Shown here: positions 6,607-13,477 of the stretch, in pieces
How the letters are laid out: each line of letters starts with the position of its first letter
Numbering within the stretch: the stretch's first letter is position 1
Assembly: GCA_027489415.1 (NCBI GenBank)
Contig: JAIXZU010000161.1
Span: 1-15,279 of the forward strand
Source: Alphaproteobacteria bacterium
Lineage (GTDB): Bacteria > Pseudomonadota > Alphaproteobacteria > UBA2136 > UBA6156
Reading direction: 5' to 3'
Length of the DNA: 15,279 nt
Program-made: the position numbers and the translations under genes
Notes under the pieces: generated by a model
Databases searched by the model: none
Told to the model about the DNA's origin: nothing
Seen by the model: the letters and a program-made list of their open reading frames with translations, nothing else

Positions 6607-6633
6607 TAGTTGTAAATAATTATTTTTACAACT
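6607..6633. promoter_or_regulatory. Second inverted repeat in the regulator's upstream region
   Basis: AGTTGTAAA (6608-6616) and TTTACAACT (6625-6633), perfect 9-bp arms around an A/T spacer. It could be an operator or simply an A/T-rich dyad near the promoter. The 6494-6681 stretch holds no gene that I can support. Confidence 0.4.
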
Positions 6634-6681
6634 AAGGAACAATTTACATTTATGTTTCATTATAAATATATAGGCCCCCAA

Positions 6682-6717
6682 AAATGTAAAAAAGCCCGCA
6701 TTTGCGGGCTTTTTTTA
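6682..6717 (-). terminator. Rho-independent terminator of ugd (bidirectional form)
   Basis: AAGCCCGCA (6692-6700) and TGCGGGCTT (6703-6711), flanked by an A-run on the left and a T-run on the right, so it can terminate in either direction. It lies just after the stop of the UDP-glucose dehydrogenase gene. Confidence 0.92.
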
Positions 6718-6728
6718 AGTGCTTGATT

Positions 6729-8045
6729 TTAGGCAGGACGACCGAGCGGGTGGTATTCCAGACCGGCTGCCTTCATTTCCGCACCGGTGAAGAGGTTGCG
6801 GAGGTCCACCACCACGGGGTTGGCCAGTGACTGTTTGACAGTGGTGAGGTCCAGCGAGCGGAAGTCCGCCCATTCGGTGAGGATGACGGCTACGTCCGCT
6901 CCCTTGAGAGCTTCTTCCGTGCTACCGGCGTAGGTGAGGTTGGGCATGAGCTGCTTGGCGCGGGGCATGGCGGCGGGGTCAAACGCTACGACCTTGGCGC
7001 CGAGGCTGGCGAGCTTGGGTAGGATGGTGAGGGAGGAGGCGTCGCGCATGTCGTCCGTGTTCGCTTTAAATGCGAGGCCGAGGACGGCAATGGTTTTGCC
7101 TTCAACACTGCCGACAGCCTTGATGATGCGGTCGGTCATGTTTTCCTTAATGAGTTGGTTGGTGGTGATGGTTTCTTCCACCAAGCGGAGTTGGACGCCG
7201 TGGTCCCGGGCGGTTTTGGCCAAGGCGTTGGTGTCCTTCGGGAAGCAGCTGCCACCGTAGCCCGGGCCCGGTTGCAGGAAGCGGGGCGCGATGCGGCTGT
7301 CCAGCCCCATGCCGCGGGAGACGGAGAGGATATCCGCACCGACTTTGTCGCACAGCGAGATGAGCTCGTTCACGAAGGTGATTTTGGTGGCAAGGAAGGC
7401 GTTGGCTGCGTATTTGATGAGCTCGGAGCTGGCGCGGTTGGTGACGTGGAGGGGGACGCCTTGGTCCGTCAGCGACTTATAGATGGCTGCCATCATTTCA
7501 CGGGCGCGGTCGTTTTCGACGCCTACGACGACACGGTCCGGCTTGATGAAGTCTCGGACGGCTTCGCCTTCGCGGAGGAATTCGGGATTGGAGGTTACGT
7601 CGAAGTCCGCATTCGGGTTGGTTTTGCGGATGAGGTCCTCCACCAGTTTACCGGTGCCGACCGGAACGGTGCTTTTGTTGACGATGACCGTGTAGCCTTG
7701 CAAGTGAGGGGCGATTTGGCTGGCGGCGGCTTCGACGTACTGGAGGTCCGCGGAGCCGTCTTCGTCCTGCGGGGTGCCGACGGCGATGAAGATGGCGTCG
7801 GAGTCCGCGACTACTTCAGCGAGGTTGGTGGTGAAGTTCAGGCGGCCGGCTTGGGCATTACGGCGCACCATTTCTTCAAGACCGGGCTCATAGATGGGAA
7901 TGATGCCGTGGTTTTTGAGGTTGTCGATTTTCGCTTGGTCCACATCCACGCAGGTGACCTTGAAGCCGAGTTCGGCAAAGGCGGTGCCGCTTACGAGGCC
8001 AACGTAGCCGGTACCTATCATGGTGAGGTGGCGGGGCTTAATCAT
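6729..8045 (-). CDS. ugd: UDP-glucose 6-dehydrogenase
   Basis: 438 residues, normal length for the family. It oxidises UDP-glucose with two NAD+ to UDP-glucuronate in the cytoplasm, a precursor for exopolysaccharide and lipopolysaccharide sugars. Visible motifs are the N-terminal NAD-binding GTGYVG (residues 11-16), STVPVGT (125-131), NPEFLREG (153-160), KYAANAFLATKITFVNE with Lys211 and Asn215, and the catalytic cysteine Cys267 in GYGGSCFPKD, followed by the C-terminal UDP-binding domain starting near LGLAFKANTDDMRDA. The start at ATG 8045 is supported by AAGGAG about 8 nt upstream. It has its own promoter (8099-8127) and terminator, so it is a single-gene unit. Confidence 0.98.
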   Translation of the reverse strand: MIKPRHLTMIGTGYVGLVSGTAFAELGFKVTCVDVDQAKIDNLKNHGIIPIYEPGLEEMVRRNAQAGRLNFTTNLAEVVADSDAIFIAVGTPQDEDGSADLQYVEAAASQIAPHLQGYTVIVNKSTVPVGTGKLVEDLIRKTNPNADFDVTSNPEFLREGEAVRDFIKPDRVVVGVENDRAREMMAAIYKSLTDQGVPLHVTNRASSELIKYAANAFLATKITFVNELISLCDKVGADILSVSRGMGLDSRIAPRFLQPGPGYGGSCFPKDTNALAKTARDHGVQLRLVEETITTNQLIKENMTDRIIKAVGSVEGKTIAVLGLAFKANTDDMRDASSLTILPKLASLGAKVVAFDPAAMPRAKQLMPNLTYAGSTEEALKGADVAVILTEWADFRSLDLTTVKQSLANPVVVDLRNLFTGAEMKAAGLEYHPLGRPA

Positions 8046-8098
8046 GGAAAATCTCCTTCTACAAATGGCCTTTGGCCTAATTACATGCTGATGGGAGC

Positions 8099-8127
8099 CT
8101 TATAGGCACTTAACCGCTTGAGGGCAA
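8099..8127 (-). promoter_or_regulatory. Sigma70-like promoter of ugd
   Basis: On the minus strand, TTGCCC (8127-8122), a 17-nt spacer, then TATAAG (8104-8099), about 54 nt before the ugd start codon. It overlaps the downstream edge of the tRNA terminator region. A GGCC-AAA-GGCC mini-hairpin lies in the leader. Confidence 0.6.
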
Positions 8128-8153
8128 GGAAAAACGGCACAAAAGCGCCGTTT
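8128..8153 (-). terminator. Rho-independent terminator of tRNA-Trp
   Basis: On the minus strand, AAACGGC (8153-8147), a GCTTTTGT-type loop, then GCCGTTT (8138-8132) running into further T. It lies about 45 nt downstream of the tRNA 3' end. Confidence 0.75.
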
Positions 8154-8196
8154 GGTATACCTTTTGAAGCTTCGGAGAAAATATCGGGGAAGAAAG

Positions 8197-8271
8197 TGGC
8201 AGGGGAGACAGGACTTGAACCTGCAACCAATGGTTTTGGAGACCACTACTCTACCATTGAGCCACTCCCCT
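8197..8271 (-). tRNA. trnW: tRNA-Trp (anticodon CCA)
   Basis: 75 nt on the minus strand. The acceptor AGGGGAG pairs with CTCCCCT, the discriminator is G, and CCA is encoded (8199-8197). The D arm is GCTC-AATGGT-AGAG, the anticodon loop is CTCCAAA with anticodon CCA, and the T arm is GCAGG-TTCAAGT-CCTGT (first pair mispaired or wobble). It has its own promoter and terminator. In many bacteria tRNA-Trp precedes secE-nusG, but it does not here. Confidence 0.96.
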
Positions 8272-8282
8272 ACACGCGGCGG

Positions 8283-8311
8283 TTTATGCCATGTGAATGG
8301 TATTGTTTCAA
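8283..8311 (-). promoter_or_regulatory. Sigma70-like promoter of tRNA-Trp
   Basis: On the minus strand, TTGAAA (8311-8306), a 17-nt spacer, then CATAAA (8288-8283), ending 11 nt before the mature tRNA 5' end. Confidence 0.65.
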
Positions 8312-8335
8312 GTGGATTTCGCAAGGCGGCTACTG

Positions 8336-8935
8336 CTAGAACAGTTTTTGAATGGCCCAGAGCGCGGTTATGCCCAGAATAGTACCAATGATGATGCTGG
8401 AGAGGGTCAGCAGATGGCCGATGATGACCGTGATGCCATCCCGGAACAGAACCCCCAGCGCCAGCACGATGTTGGCCAGTGCGGGAAGTGTGTTGCCGAA
8501 CGGAATGGGTAAAAAGACGATAAAGGCATTCAGCATGACTGCCGCACCGATGATGCGCAGGGATAAGCCTTTGGTGAGGTTAACTTGGCGGGGTTTACAG
8601 AGCTTCTCGGCGTACTGGTAGGCCTTTGCCATTTTGAGCAGGATGCTGCGGGCGGTTTCGGTTTTGAGTTCGTAGTCGTTCACCTTGCGGGGCAGTTTGA
8701 CCTGATGCTTGCCCATAACCCACGCGAGGCCCACAAGGAACATGGCCGGGCTAAAGAGGCTACCCAGAGGAATGCCCGTGCTGGGCAGCAGGCCGGGTAT
8801 GGACACCAACAGCAGCATGGTGCCGAGAACTTCGCCCGAGTGGCTTTCCAAGAGAGACTGCACGCGAATAGTGCCCTTGGAGGGAAGATTTTTGGCTTGT
8901 GCCACTGCCGCCTGAGAGAGGAGTTTCATGTTCAT
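8336..8935 (-). CDS. ExoD-family membrane protein
   Basis: 199 residues from ATG 8935 (another ATG at 8929). The frame is open to a TTG at 8971 inside the upstream gene, which I do not favour. The sequence matches the ExoD family: an N-terminal LLESHSGEVLGTMLLLVSIPGLLPSTGIP segment, then LFSPAMFLVGLAWVMGKHQVKLPRK, a central polar helix, and two to three C-terminal hydrophobic segments (about 125-198). ExoD was first linked to exopolysaccharide production and nodule invasion in rhizobia. The biochemical role is unknown. It lies 7 nt after the prolyl-tRNA editing gene and is probably cotranscribed with it. tRNA-Trp follows with its own promoter. Confidence 0.88.
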   Translation of the reverse strand: MNMKLLSQAAVAQAKNLPSKGTIRVQSLLESHSGEVLGTMLLLVSIPGLLPSTGIPLGSLFSPAMFLVGLAWVMGKHQVKLPRKVNDYELKTETARSILLKMAKAYQYAEKLCKPRQVNLTKGLSLRIIGAAVMLNAFIVFLPIPFGNTLPALANIVLALGVLFRDGITVIIGHLLTLSSIIIGTILGITALWAIQKLF

Positions 8936-8942
8936 GGGAGTG

Positions 8943-9449
8943 TTATGACCTTGGGAAGAGGCCGAGGTCAAGCTGTTCCACTTTGTGGCCCCAGCTTTCG
9001 ATAGCGCGGAGGAGGTCCTGCGACTTCAGGCTGGTGGTTTGCGTGTTGGTGAGCGGGTGGGGGAGGACGTGGGAGTGGGCCATGATGGCGCTGTCCAGAA
9101 TAAAGCGAAGGTTGCCGGGTTTGGCGTTGATGAGGGCGAGGGGGGTGACTGAGCCGGGTGTGACGCCGAGGTGCTCCATGAGCAGGGTTTCATCCGCAAA
9201 CGAGAGGTTGTCCTTCGCGCCCAGGTGTTTGCCGAGGGACTTGAGGCTGAGGAGGCGGTCCTCCAGCGCGGTTATGAGATAAAAATTGCGGGCTTTGTCC
9301 TTCACAAACAAGTTTTTGATGTGGGCGCCTGGTATGTGCGCGATGTGGGCGGCGCTTTCCTCCACTGTAAACACTGCGGGGTGGTGGTAGACCTCGAAGG
9401 GGATGTTCATGGTGCTGAGAGCGGTGTGGAGGGTGTCTGGCGTGTGCAT
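8943..9449 (-). CDS. proX: ProX-type YbaK-domain protein (prolyl-tRNA editing)
   Basis: 168 residues, normal for the stand-alone YbaK/ProX family. These cytoplasmic proteins hydrolyse Ala mischarged on tRNA-Pro, acting as a free editing domain for prolyl-tRNA synthetase. Visible motifs are the PFEVYHHPAVFTVEES substrate-groove start (about 17-32), GAHIKNLFVKDKARNFYLIT (about 41-60) with the conserved Lys of IKNLF, the central VTPGSVTPLALIN (about 96-108), and the C-terminal HPLTNTQTTSL (about 130-140) where the catalytic-pocket backbone lies. The start at ATG 9449 has no clear ribosome-binding site. The ExoD-family gene follows after 7 nt. Members of the wider family also include Cys-tRNA deacylases (YbaK), but the KNLF pattern favours ProX. 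Confidence 0.92.
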   Translation of the reverse strand: MHTPDTLHTALSTMNIPFEVYHHPAVFTVEESAAHIAHIPGAHIKNLFVKDKARNFYLITALEDRLLSLKSLGKHLGAKDNLSFADETLLMEHLGVTPGSVTPLALINAKPGNLRFILDSAIMAHSHVLPHPLTNTQTTSLKSQDLLRAIESWGHKVEQLDLGLFPRS

Positions 9450-9485
9450 GATGGGGTGGTACTCTGTTTTTAGATTTCCGAAAAG

Positions 9486-10346
9486 TTATTTTGGCAAAAC
9501 CAAAAGCAAGAAACCAGCTGCAATGGCTGCCAATGCTGCGTAGCTGCGTTTGGTTCGCGGGAGGTCCCCGTTCCAGAGGTCATGGACTGCAAACAGGGCA
9601 GCGCCCGACATGGTGACAAGTATGACTACGGCGAGGGGGAGGGCGGCGTAGGCAAAGCCTTCCATAACAACACCTGTAAATGCGACGGCTAATATGGGGG
9701 CAGCTTTAGATAGTTTGGGGAGGCCTTCCCTGTTGATGGCTGGAATGAGCCACAGCAGTGAGTAAAAGAATGTAGCAATGCCCTGTGCCAAAACCGTGTG
9801 GGACATGGTGGAGGGTTGGTACAGCTGCCCCTGTTTATAGGCGCTGATTTGCAGCGTGAGGATACAGCACCAGCCTACAATGGCAGCGGCTTGGTAAAGA
9901 TTGGGAAGTTTGTGGCGGGCACTGCCGATGCCTATGCTGCCAATAAGGATAAATACCAAGGCTGAGATGGTGATGATGGGGAAGGCGGTGTGGAAAATGA
10001 AGATATCCGCCCCGGAAGCTAGTAATGTGAGCAGGGCTTTTTTATAGCCTGCGACTTCCGTAAGACTGAGAGACTGGAGCAACCAGACAAGTAGTGTTGT
10101 GGTGCTAACCGTGCATAATGCCCACAGGAATGGCCATTTGAGAGCATCCATTCCCAGATTGAATGTGAGGCCGCCTGTGGCGTGTGACGTGACGAAGGTT
10201 AGGCACCAGATGGGAAACAGCAGAGCAAGCCAGCTGGGTAGAATGAGAGGGTTAGCACCGCTGGAGGTGTTCCGTTTCAATAAAATGCCCAGTGCAGTAA
10301 AACACAGGCCTGAGACAACGGCAGCTATAAGAGGGATGAGGGACAT
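9486..10346 (-). CDS. DMT/EamA-like transporter, ten membrane helices
   Basis: 286 residues with about ten hydrophobic segments and short loops, the size and layout of the drug/metabolite transporter superfamily. The first half ends near residue 140 and a second starts at about 152 with LYQAAAIVGWCCILTL. The N-terminus MSLIPLIAAVVSGLCFTALGILLKR fits a first DMT helix. The C-terminal part has SYAALAAIAAGFLLLVLPK, as in the last DMT helix. I see no motif that names a substrate. The inner-membrane site and export or uptake role are by family only. No strong ribosome-binding site is seen at ATG 10346. It is likely in the same minus-strand run as the ProX and ExoD genes, with 36 nt between. Confidence 0.75.
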   Translation of the reverse strand: MSLIPLIAAVVSGLCFTALGILLKRNTSSGANPLILPSWLALLFPIWCLTFVTSHATGGLTFNLGMDALKWPFLWALCTVSTTTLLVWLLQSLSLTEVAGYKKALLTLLASGADIFIFHTAFPIITISALVFILIGSIGIGSARHKLPNLYQAAAIVGWCCILTLQISAYKQGQLYQPSTMSHTVLAQGIATFFYSLLWLIPAINREGLPKLSKAAPILAVAFTGVVMEGFAYAALPLAVVILVTMSGAALFAVHDLWNGDLPRTKRSYAALAAIAAGFLLLVLPK

Positions 10347-10405
10347 AGTGTAATTTAGCAGGGGTGAGGGGGGATGTCGTGTTCGAATTTCATATTGTTA
10401 TGTAT

Positions 10406-10433
10406 GAAAAAACGGAGCCAGGCTCTGTTTTTT
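10406..10433 (-). terminator. Rho-independent terminator after MCP gene
   Basis: AAAAAACGGAG and CTCTGTTTTTT around CCAGG (one G-T pair), just past the MCP stop codon. It reads as a terminator with a T-run in both directions, so it also insulates the transporter gene from the chemosensory unit. Confidence 0.8.
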
Positions 10434-10451
10434 AACGCCGCTGAGGGACGG

Positions 10452-11855
10452 TTATATCTGTTGGCCGAATTTCTTCAGTTCCAGCACGATTTTGTCGCTG
10501 TCCGACTTCAGGCCGTTGATGCGTTCCAGCAATTGCGACGACATTTCGCCGGTTGCGTTGGCGGCCTGGCTGACATCCGCCAGTTGGTGGTCCACCTCCT
10601 GCACGTGGGTTGAGGCTTCGTGCATGTTGCGCGTGATGTCCTGTGTCACGCCCGATTGCTCGTTCACTGCGGTGCGGATGATATTGGTTTGTTCGTTAAT
10701 ACGTTGCACTGAGCCGGCGATGTTTTGCAGGGCCTCGGAACTACTGTTCGCGGTGATGGCCATTTGCTTAACCTGATTGGTGATGTCCGCAGTAGCTTGG
10801 GTTGTGGTGGTGGCGAGCTTTTTGATTTCGTCTGCCACCACGGCAAAGCCGCGGCCTGCATCCCCCGCGCGGGCGGCCTCGATACTGGCATTAAGGGCGA
10901 GAAGGTTGGTTTGGCCGGCTATTTCAGCAATCATATTCGTGACTTGCGAGATGTTTTGAGATGCCTGTGAGAGCGAGGCAATGACTTCGCGGCTGGCATT
11001 TGCCTGTTGGATGGCGCCTTCCACGAGTTGGCCGGTTTCATCCACAGTGTGGGATACGCCTACAAGCGAGGATGAGAGTTGCTCCGCGCCCGCAGCAACT
11101 TGCTGAACGTTAGCTGCGGTTTGCGAGGAGTTTTGCATCACAGCGCTAGTTTTTTGTGTGGTGTGCTGGGCGTTGGAGGACATTTCCGATGTGGTGCGGG
11201 AGACTTCGGACATGCTGGCATCCAATTTGGCAGCTAATTGTGAGGCCATGTGAACCAGAGCATGCACCGGCGCTACGAGAATGCTGCGAATAATGAATGT
11301 AAGTGCGCCCAGGCCTAATAGAAGCAGTATGAAGCCTACACCACCTTGAATGAGGGCTTGTTTGATAGCCAGCCCGCTGAGATGGTCATTGTTCCAGAAT
11401 GTTATCGTTGTGCCGATCAGCTTTTGGGTTTCCGGATTTATAATACTGTTGAGCACTGCGACGTGGTCGCTTTCTTCAAAAACGTGGTTCTTTGGAGTTT
11501 CACCGTCCTCTGCCTGTTTGGCGAGGTACTTTTTGATGAACTCGTAATGCTCCTGATCTTCGTTGTGTTCCCAGAGAGTTGAACCGTCCGCTTTGATAGC
11601 AAAGAATGCTTCGAGGCGACTGTCTGCAACTGAGGTTGTGAAGTCCGTGTAAACTTTTTCTGCGGCGCTGGCCTGACCCCATTTGAGGGCGCCTTGAGTT
11701 GCTGCCGCTAACTGCGTTGAAACTGTTGAAACTTTTTCATTAAAGAGACTGTGCAGAAGCAGTGACTGGCTGAAAGTTGCTAAAGTTGTTGATACAACCA
11801 GAATCAACGTGACGAGGACTGCGAGAATAAGGAGGAGTTTGCGGCTGATAGTCAT
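10452..11855 (-). CDS. Methyl-accepting chemotaxis protein (MCP)
   Basis: 467 residues from ATG 11855 (MTISRKLLLILA). An ATG at 11873 would add six residues. A membrane helix at about 8-28, a periplasmic region of about 130 residues that looks like a small Cache or PDC sensor (AFFAIKADGSTLWEH), and a second membrane helix near 172-195 (GVGFILLLLGLGALTFIIRS). The HAMP region is short or divergent. The cytoplasmic signalling domain is long and helical, with the highly conserved hairpin tip at about 320-350 (IAEIAGQTNLLALNASIEAA, then RAGDAGRGFAVVADEIKKLA) that binds CheA and CheW. The C-terminus has no NWETF-type pentapeptide, so adaptation enzymes would bind elsewhere or not at all. The gene lies about 80 nt after the stand-alone Cache-like protein gene, and may be its signalling partner (inference). 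Confidence 0.95.
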   Translation of the reverse strand: MTISRKLLLILAVLVTLILVVSTTLATFSQSLLLHSLFNEKVSTVSTQLAAATQGALKWGQASAAEKVYTDFTTSVADSRLEAFFAIKADGSTLWEHNEDQEHYEFIKKYLAKQAEDGETPKNHVFEESDHVAVLNSIINPETQKLIGTTITFWNNDHLSGLAIKQALIQGGVGFILLLLGLGALTFIIRSILVAPVHALVHMASQLAAKLDASMSEVSRTTSEMSSNAQHTTQKTSAVMQNSSQTAANVQQVAAGAEQLSSSLVGVSHTVDETGQLVEGAIQQANASREVIASLSQASQNISQVTNMIAEIAGQTNLLALNASIEAARAGDAGRGFAVVADEIKKLATTTTQATADITNQVKQMAITANSSSEALQNIAGSVQRINEQTNIIRTAVNEQSGVTQDITRNMHEASTHVQEVDHQLADVSQAANATGEMSSQLLERINGLKSDSDKIVLELKKFGQQI

Positions 11856-11889
11856 GGGGGTAGCCCTACACATTTTGAATGGAAAGTAA

Positions 11890-11920
11890 CCCCGGCTTTA
11901 GGAATACCTTAAAGCCGGGG
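11890..11920 (-). other. Strong hairpin between the Cache-like gene and MCP gene
   Basis: CCCCGGCTTTA (11890-11900) and TAAAGCCGGGG (11910-11920), an 11-bp perfect stem with a 9-nt loop. On the minus strand no T-run follows (TTACTTTCC), so it is not a canonical terminator. It could be an attenuator, RNA-processing or mRNA 3'-stabiliser site that makes the upstream gene more abundant than the MCP. Confidence 0.7.
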
Positions 11921-11935
11921 GTAGGGAGTAGGTGA

Positions 11936-12487
11936 TTACTCGGCTTTGACTTTGACCGTGTAAGCGCCGATGGCGGTGCCGCCGTCAACGATCGTACCGT
12001 CCACTTCGCCAACGAAGGCTTGGGCGGATTCGTCGAATTCAGGGGCTTCGGAGTGAGTGCCGATGGTTGGGAAGACTTTGGTGAACTTGTCTTCATCGCC
12101 TTGCCAGTAGTCGGAGGTCATGCCGGTTTGGCCGACGTTCAGCCCTTTGTTGTCGGTCACGAAGATTTCGACATACTTACCGCCGCTAGCAGCTTGGATT
12201 TTCTTCAGTTCTGCGGAGACGGCGTTCTTGGTGACTTTGTCGATCAGCGGCTTGGAAGCTGCGGATACTTCTGCTTTCCATTGATCATCCAGCTTTTTGA
12301 TGCCGGCGGCGTCCAGAGAGGCGTGCTCGGTGTTCTGGGCCTTGATGGCTGCGATGATGGCAGGGGAGATTTTCGTTTTCATGTCAGCTGAGACTGAAGC
12401 TGTAACAGCTTTCATATCCATTTCGGCAGCGAAAGACGCAGCTGGAATGGCCAGCAATGCTGACAGAGTGAAGGCGATTTTGCTCAT
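11936..12487 (-). CDS. Secreted stand-alone Cache/PDC-like sensor protein
   Basis: 183 residues. A signal peptide (MSKIAFTLSALLAIPAASFA, cleavage after Ala20) is followed by a helical part and a compact alpha/beta region. The stretch YVEIFVTDNKGLNVGQTGMT, then SDYWQGDEDKF, is the typical strand-turn-strand of a PDC/Cache ligand-binding domain, with the conserved Asp and the TSDYWQGDE signature. Because no membrane helix or signalling domain is attached, I expect a free periplasmic protein. The ribosome-binding site is AGGATAA near the start. The MCP follows 80 nt downstream, so the pair may form a two-part receptor (inference). A TTGACA at 12560-12555 on the minus strand lies in the upstream region. 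Confidence 0.85.
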   Translation of the reverse strand: MSKIAFTLSALLAIPAASFAAEMDMKAVTASVSADMKTKISPAIIAAIKAQNTEHASLDAAGIKKLDDQWKAEVSAASKPLIDKVTKNAVSAELKKIQAASGGKYVEIFVTDNKGLNVGQTGMTSDYWQGDEDKFTKVFPTIGTHSEAPEFDESAQAFVGEVDGTIVDGGTAIGAYTVKVKAE

Positions 12488-12651
12488 GAGGATTATCCTA
12501 TTACTTATTTTATTTGTTAGTAGGCTGCACAGTGTGATGAGACTGGATGAAAGTTGTCAAGAGGGCAGAAAACTGCCACAAAATGTATGATGATTAGGAG
12601 TTGGCTGCTGCCAAGGCGGCAAATAGAAATCTCTTCATAAAAAATTTTCGA

Positions 12652-12684
12652 GGATGACAAAAGGAAAGAGGCCCGAGGGCCTCT
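12652..12684 (-). terminator. Rho-independent terminator of the porin gene
   Basis: AGAGGCCC (12667-12674), GA loop, GGGCCTCT (12677-12684). On the minus strand it is followed by a T-rich run (CTTTCCTTTTG). It lies 17 nt after the porin stop codon. The remaining 12488-12650 stretch holds a further small hairpin (GGCAG/CTGCC near 12565-12577) and no gene. Confidence 0.75.
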
Positions 12685-12700
12685 GCATGACTCGAGCCGT

Positions 12701-13447
12701 TTAGAAAGCTTTAGTGACAGATAGTACGAAGCGGCTTTCGCAGCCATCGGCACACTGGTTTTTATTGAGAGATGTGTCGATGTAGTCCGCTGCCACTGTG
12801 AAGTTGGAAGGGAGTTCGTAGCTTGCGCCCAGTTTGTAGTTATTCCAGTTAGGATAACCGTAGGTTGCGTTGTCGTCGATGTCCTGACGGCCGACACTGC
12901 CGTAGAGGCTTAACCCCTCTACCATTGGGACTGGGGCAGTGAGGCCGAATTCACCGTAGAGTGCGGCACCGGATTTTGCCGAATATTCCGGTGAGTAAGC
13001 CAGTGTTGCCTTGGCGGCTACGAATCCGAAGTCATACTGAAGCCAGCTTACGCCTTCAAAATAGTTATAATTAAAGGAATCTTCGGCACCCGGGTAGGAA
13101 TAATACCAGATTGAGACGTCCCCGGTCAGGTTGTTCGAGAAGGCATGGCTGTAGCCAATCGCGCCGTCGAGCTCCATGCTTGCGTTGCTGTCGTTGTTAA
13201 AGTCGACGGGGGCTGCAAAGCCATCCAGGTGAAGGCCGCTTTCGTGAGCCCAGGTAAGTGCACCGATGATTGCGGGTTTTTCGTCGTTTTGAGTGATGCC
13301 CCGGAAGGTGTAGTCCGTTGTCAGGGAAAGGCTCCCGGTTATGTCTCCGCCGGCTATTTTGTTTTGGGTAGTGGTATCATCTGCAATGACAGATTGCGCA
13401 CTTAAGGCTGTGGCCATGAGTGTGAGGGTAGGGAGGATGTGTTTCAT
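12701..13447 (-). CDS. TorF-family outer-membrane porin
   Basis: 248 residues. A signal peptide of about 22 residues (ends SVIADD). A long beta-rich mature part with alternating hydrophobic residues, the conserved N-terminal strand motif GSLSLTTDYTFRGITQND (about 38-55), repeated aromatic-rich strands, and a terminal Phe (VTKAF), typical of beta-barrel assembly in the outer membrane. The pattern fits the TorF / Gcw_chp family of putative porins. Two cysteines near the end (NQCADGCESR) could form a loop disulfide. A ribosome-binding site AAGGA precedes ATG 13447. It starts 30 nt after the upstream MCP gene's stop, so it is probably cotranscribed with it, and may admit the solute that the MCP senses (inference). 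Confidence 0.9.
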   Translation of the reverse strand: MKHILPTLTLMATALSAQSVIADDTTTQNKIAGGDITGSLSLTTDYTFRGITQNDEKPAIIGALTWAHESGLHLDGFAAPVDFNNDSNASMELDGAIGYSHAFSNNLTGDVSIWYYSYPGAEDSFNYNYFEGVSWLQYDFGFVAAKATLAYSPEYSAKSGAALYGEFGLTAPVPMVEGLSLYGSVGRQDIDDNATYGYPNWNNYKLGASYELPSNFTVAADYIDTSLNKNQCADGCESRFVLSVTKAF

Positions 13448-13477
13448 TATCGTGTCCTTTATTGTTATTGTTGATTG

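Noticed and set aside
7155..8105. A 316-codon open frame on the plus strand
   Set aside because: It lies wholly antisense to ugd, whose product has all catalytic motifs. The long frame is a by-product of ugd codon bias.
12517..12897. Minus-strand open frame across the porin 3' end and its downstream gap
   Set aside because: It overlaps the porin in another frame, crosses the porin terminator and has no family-like sequence.
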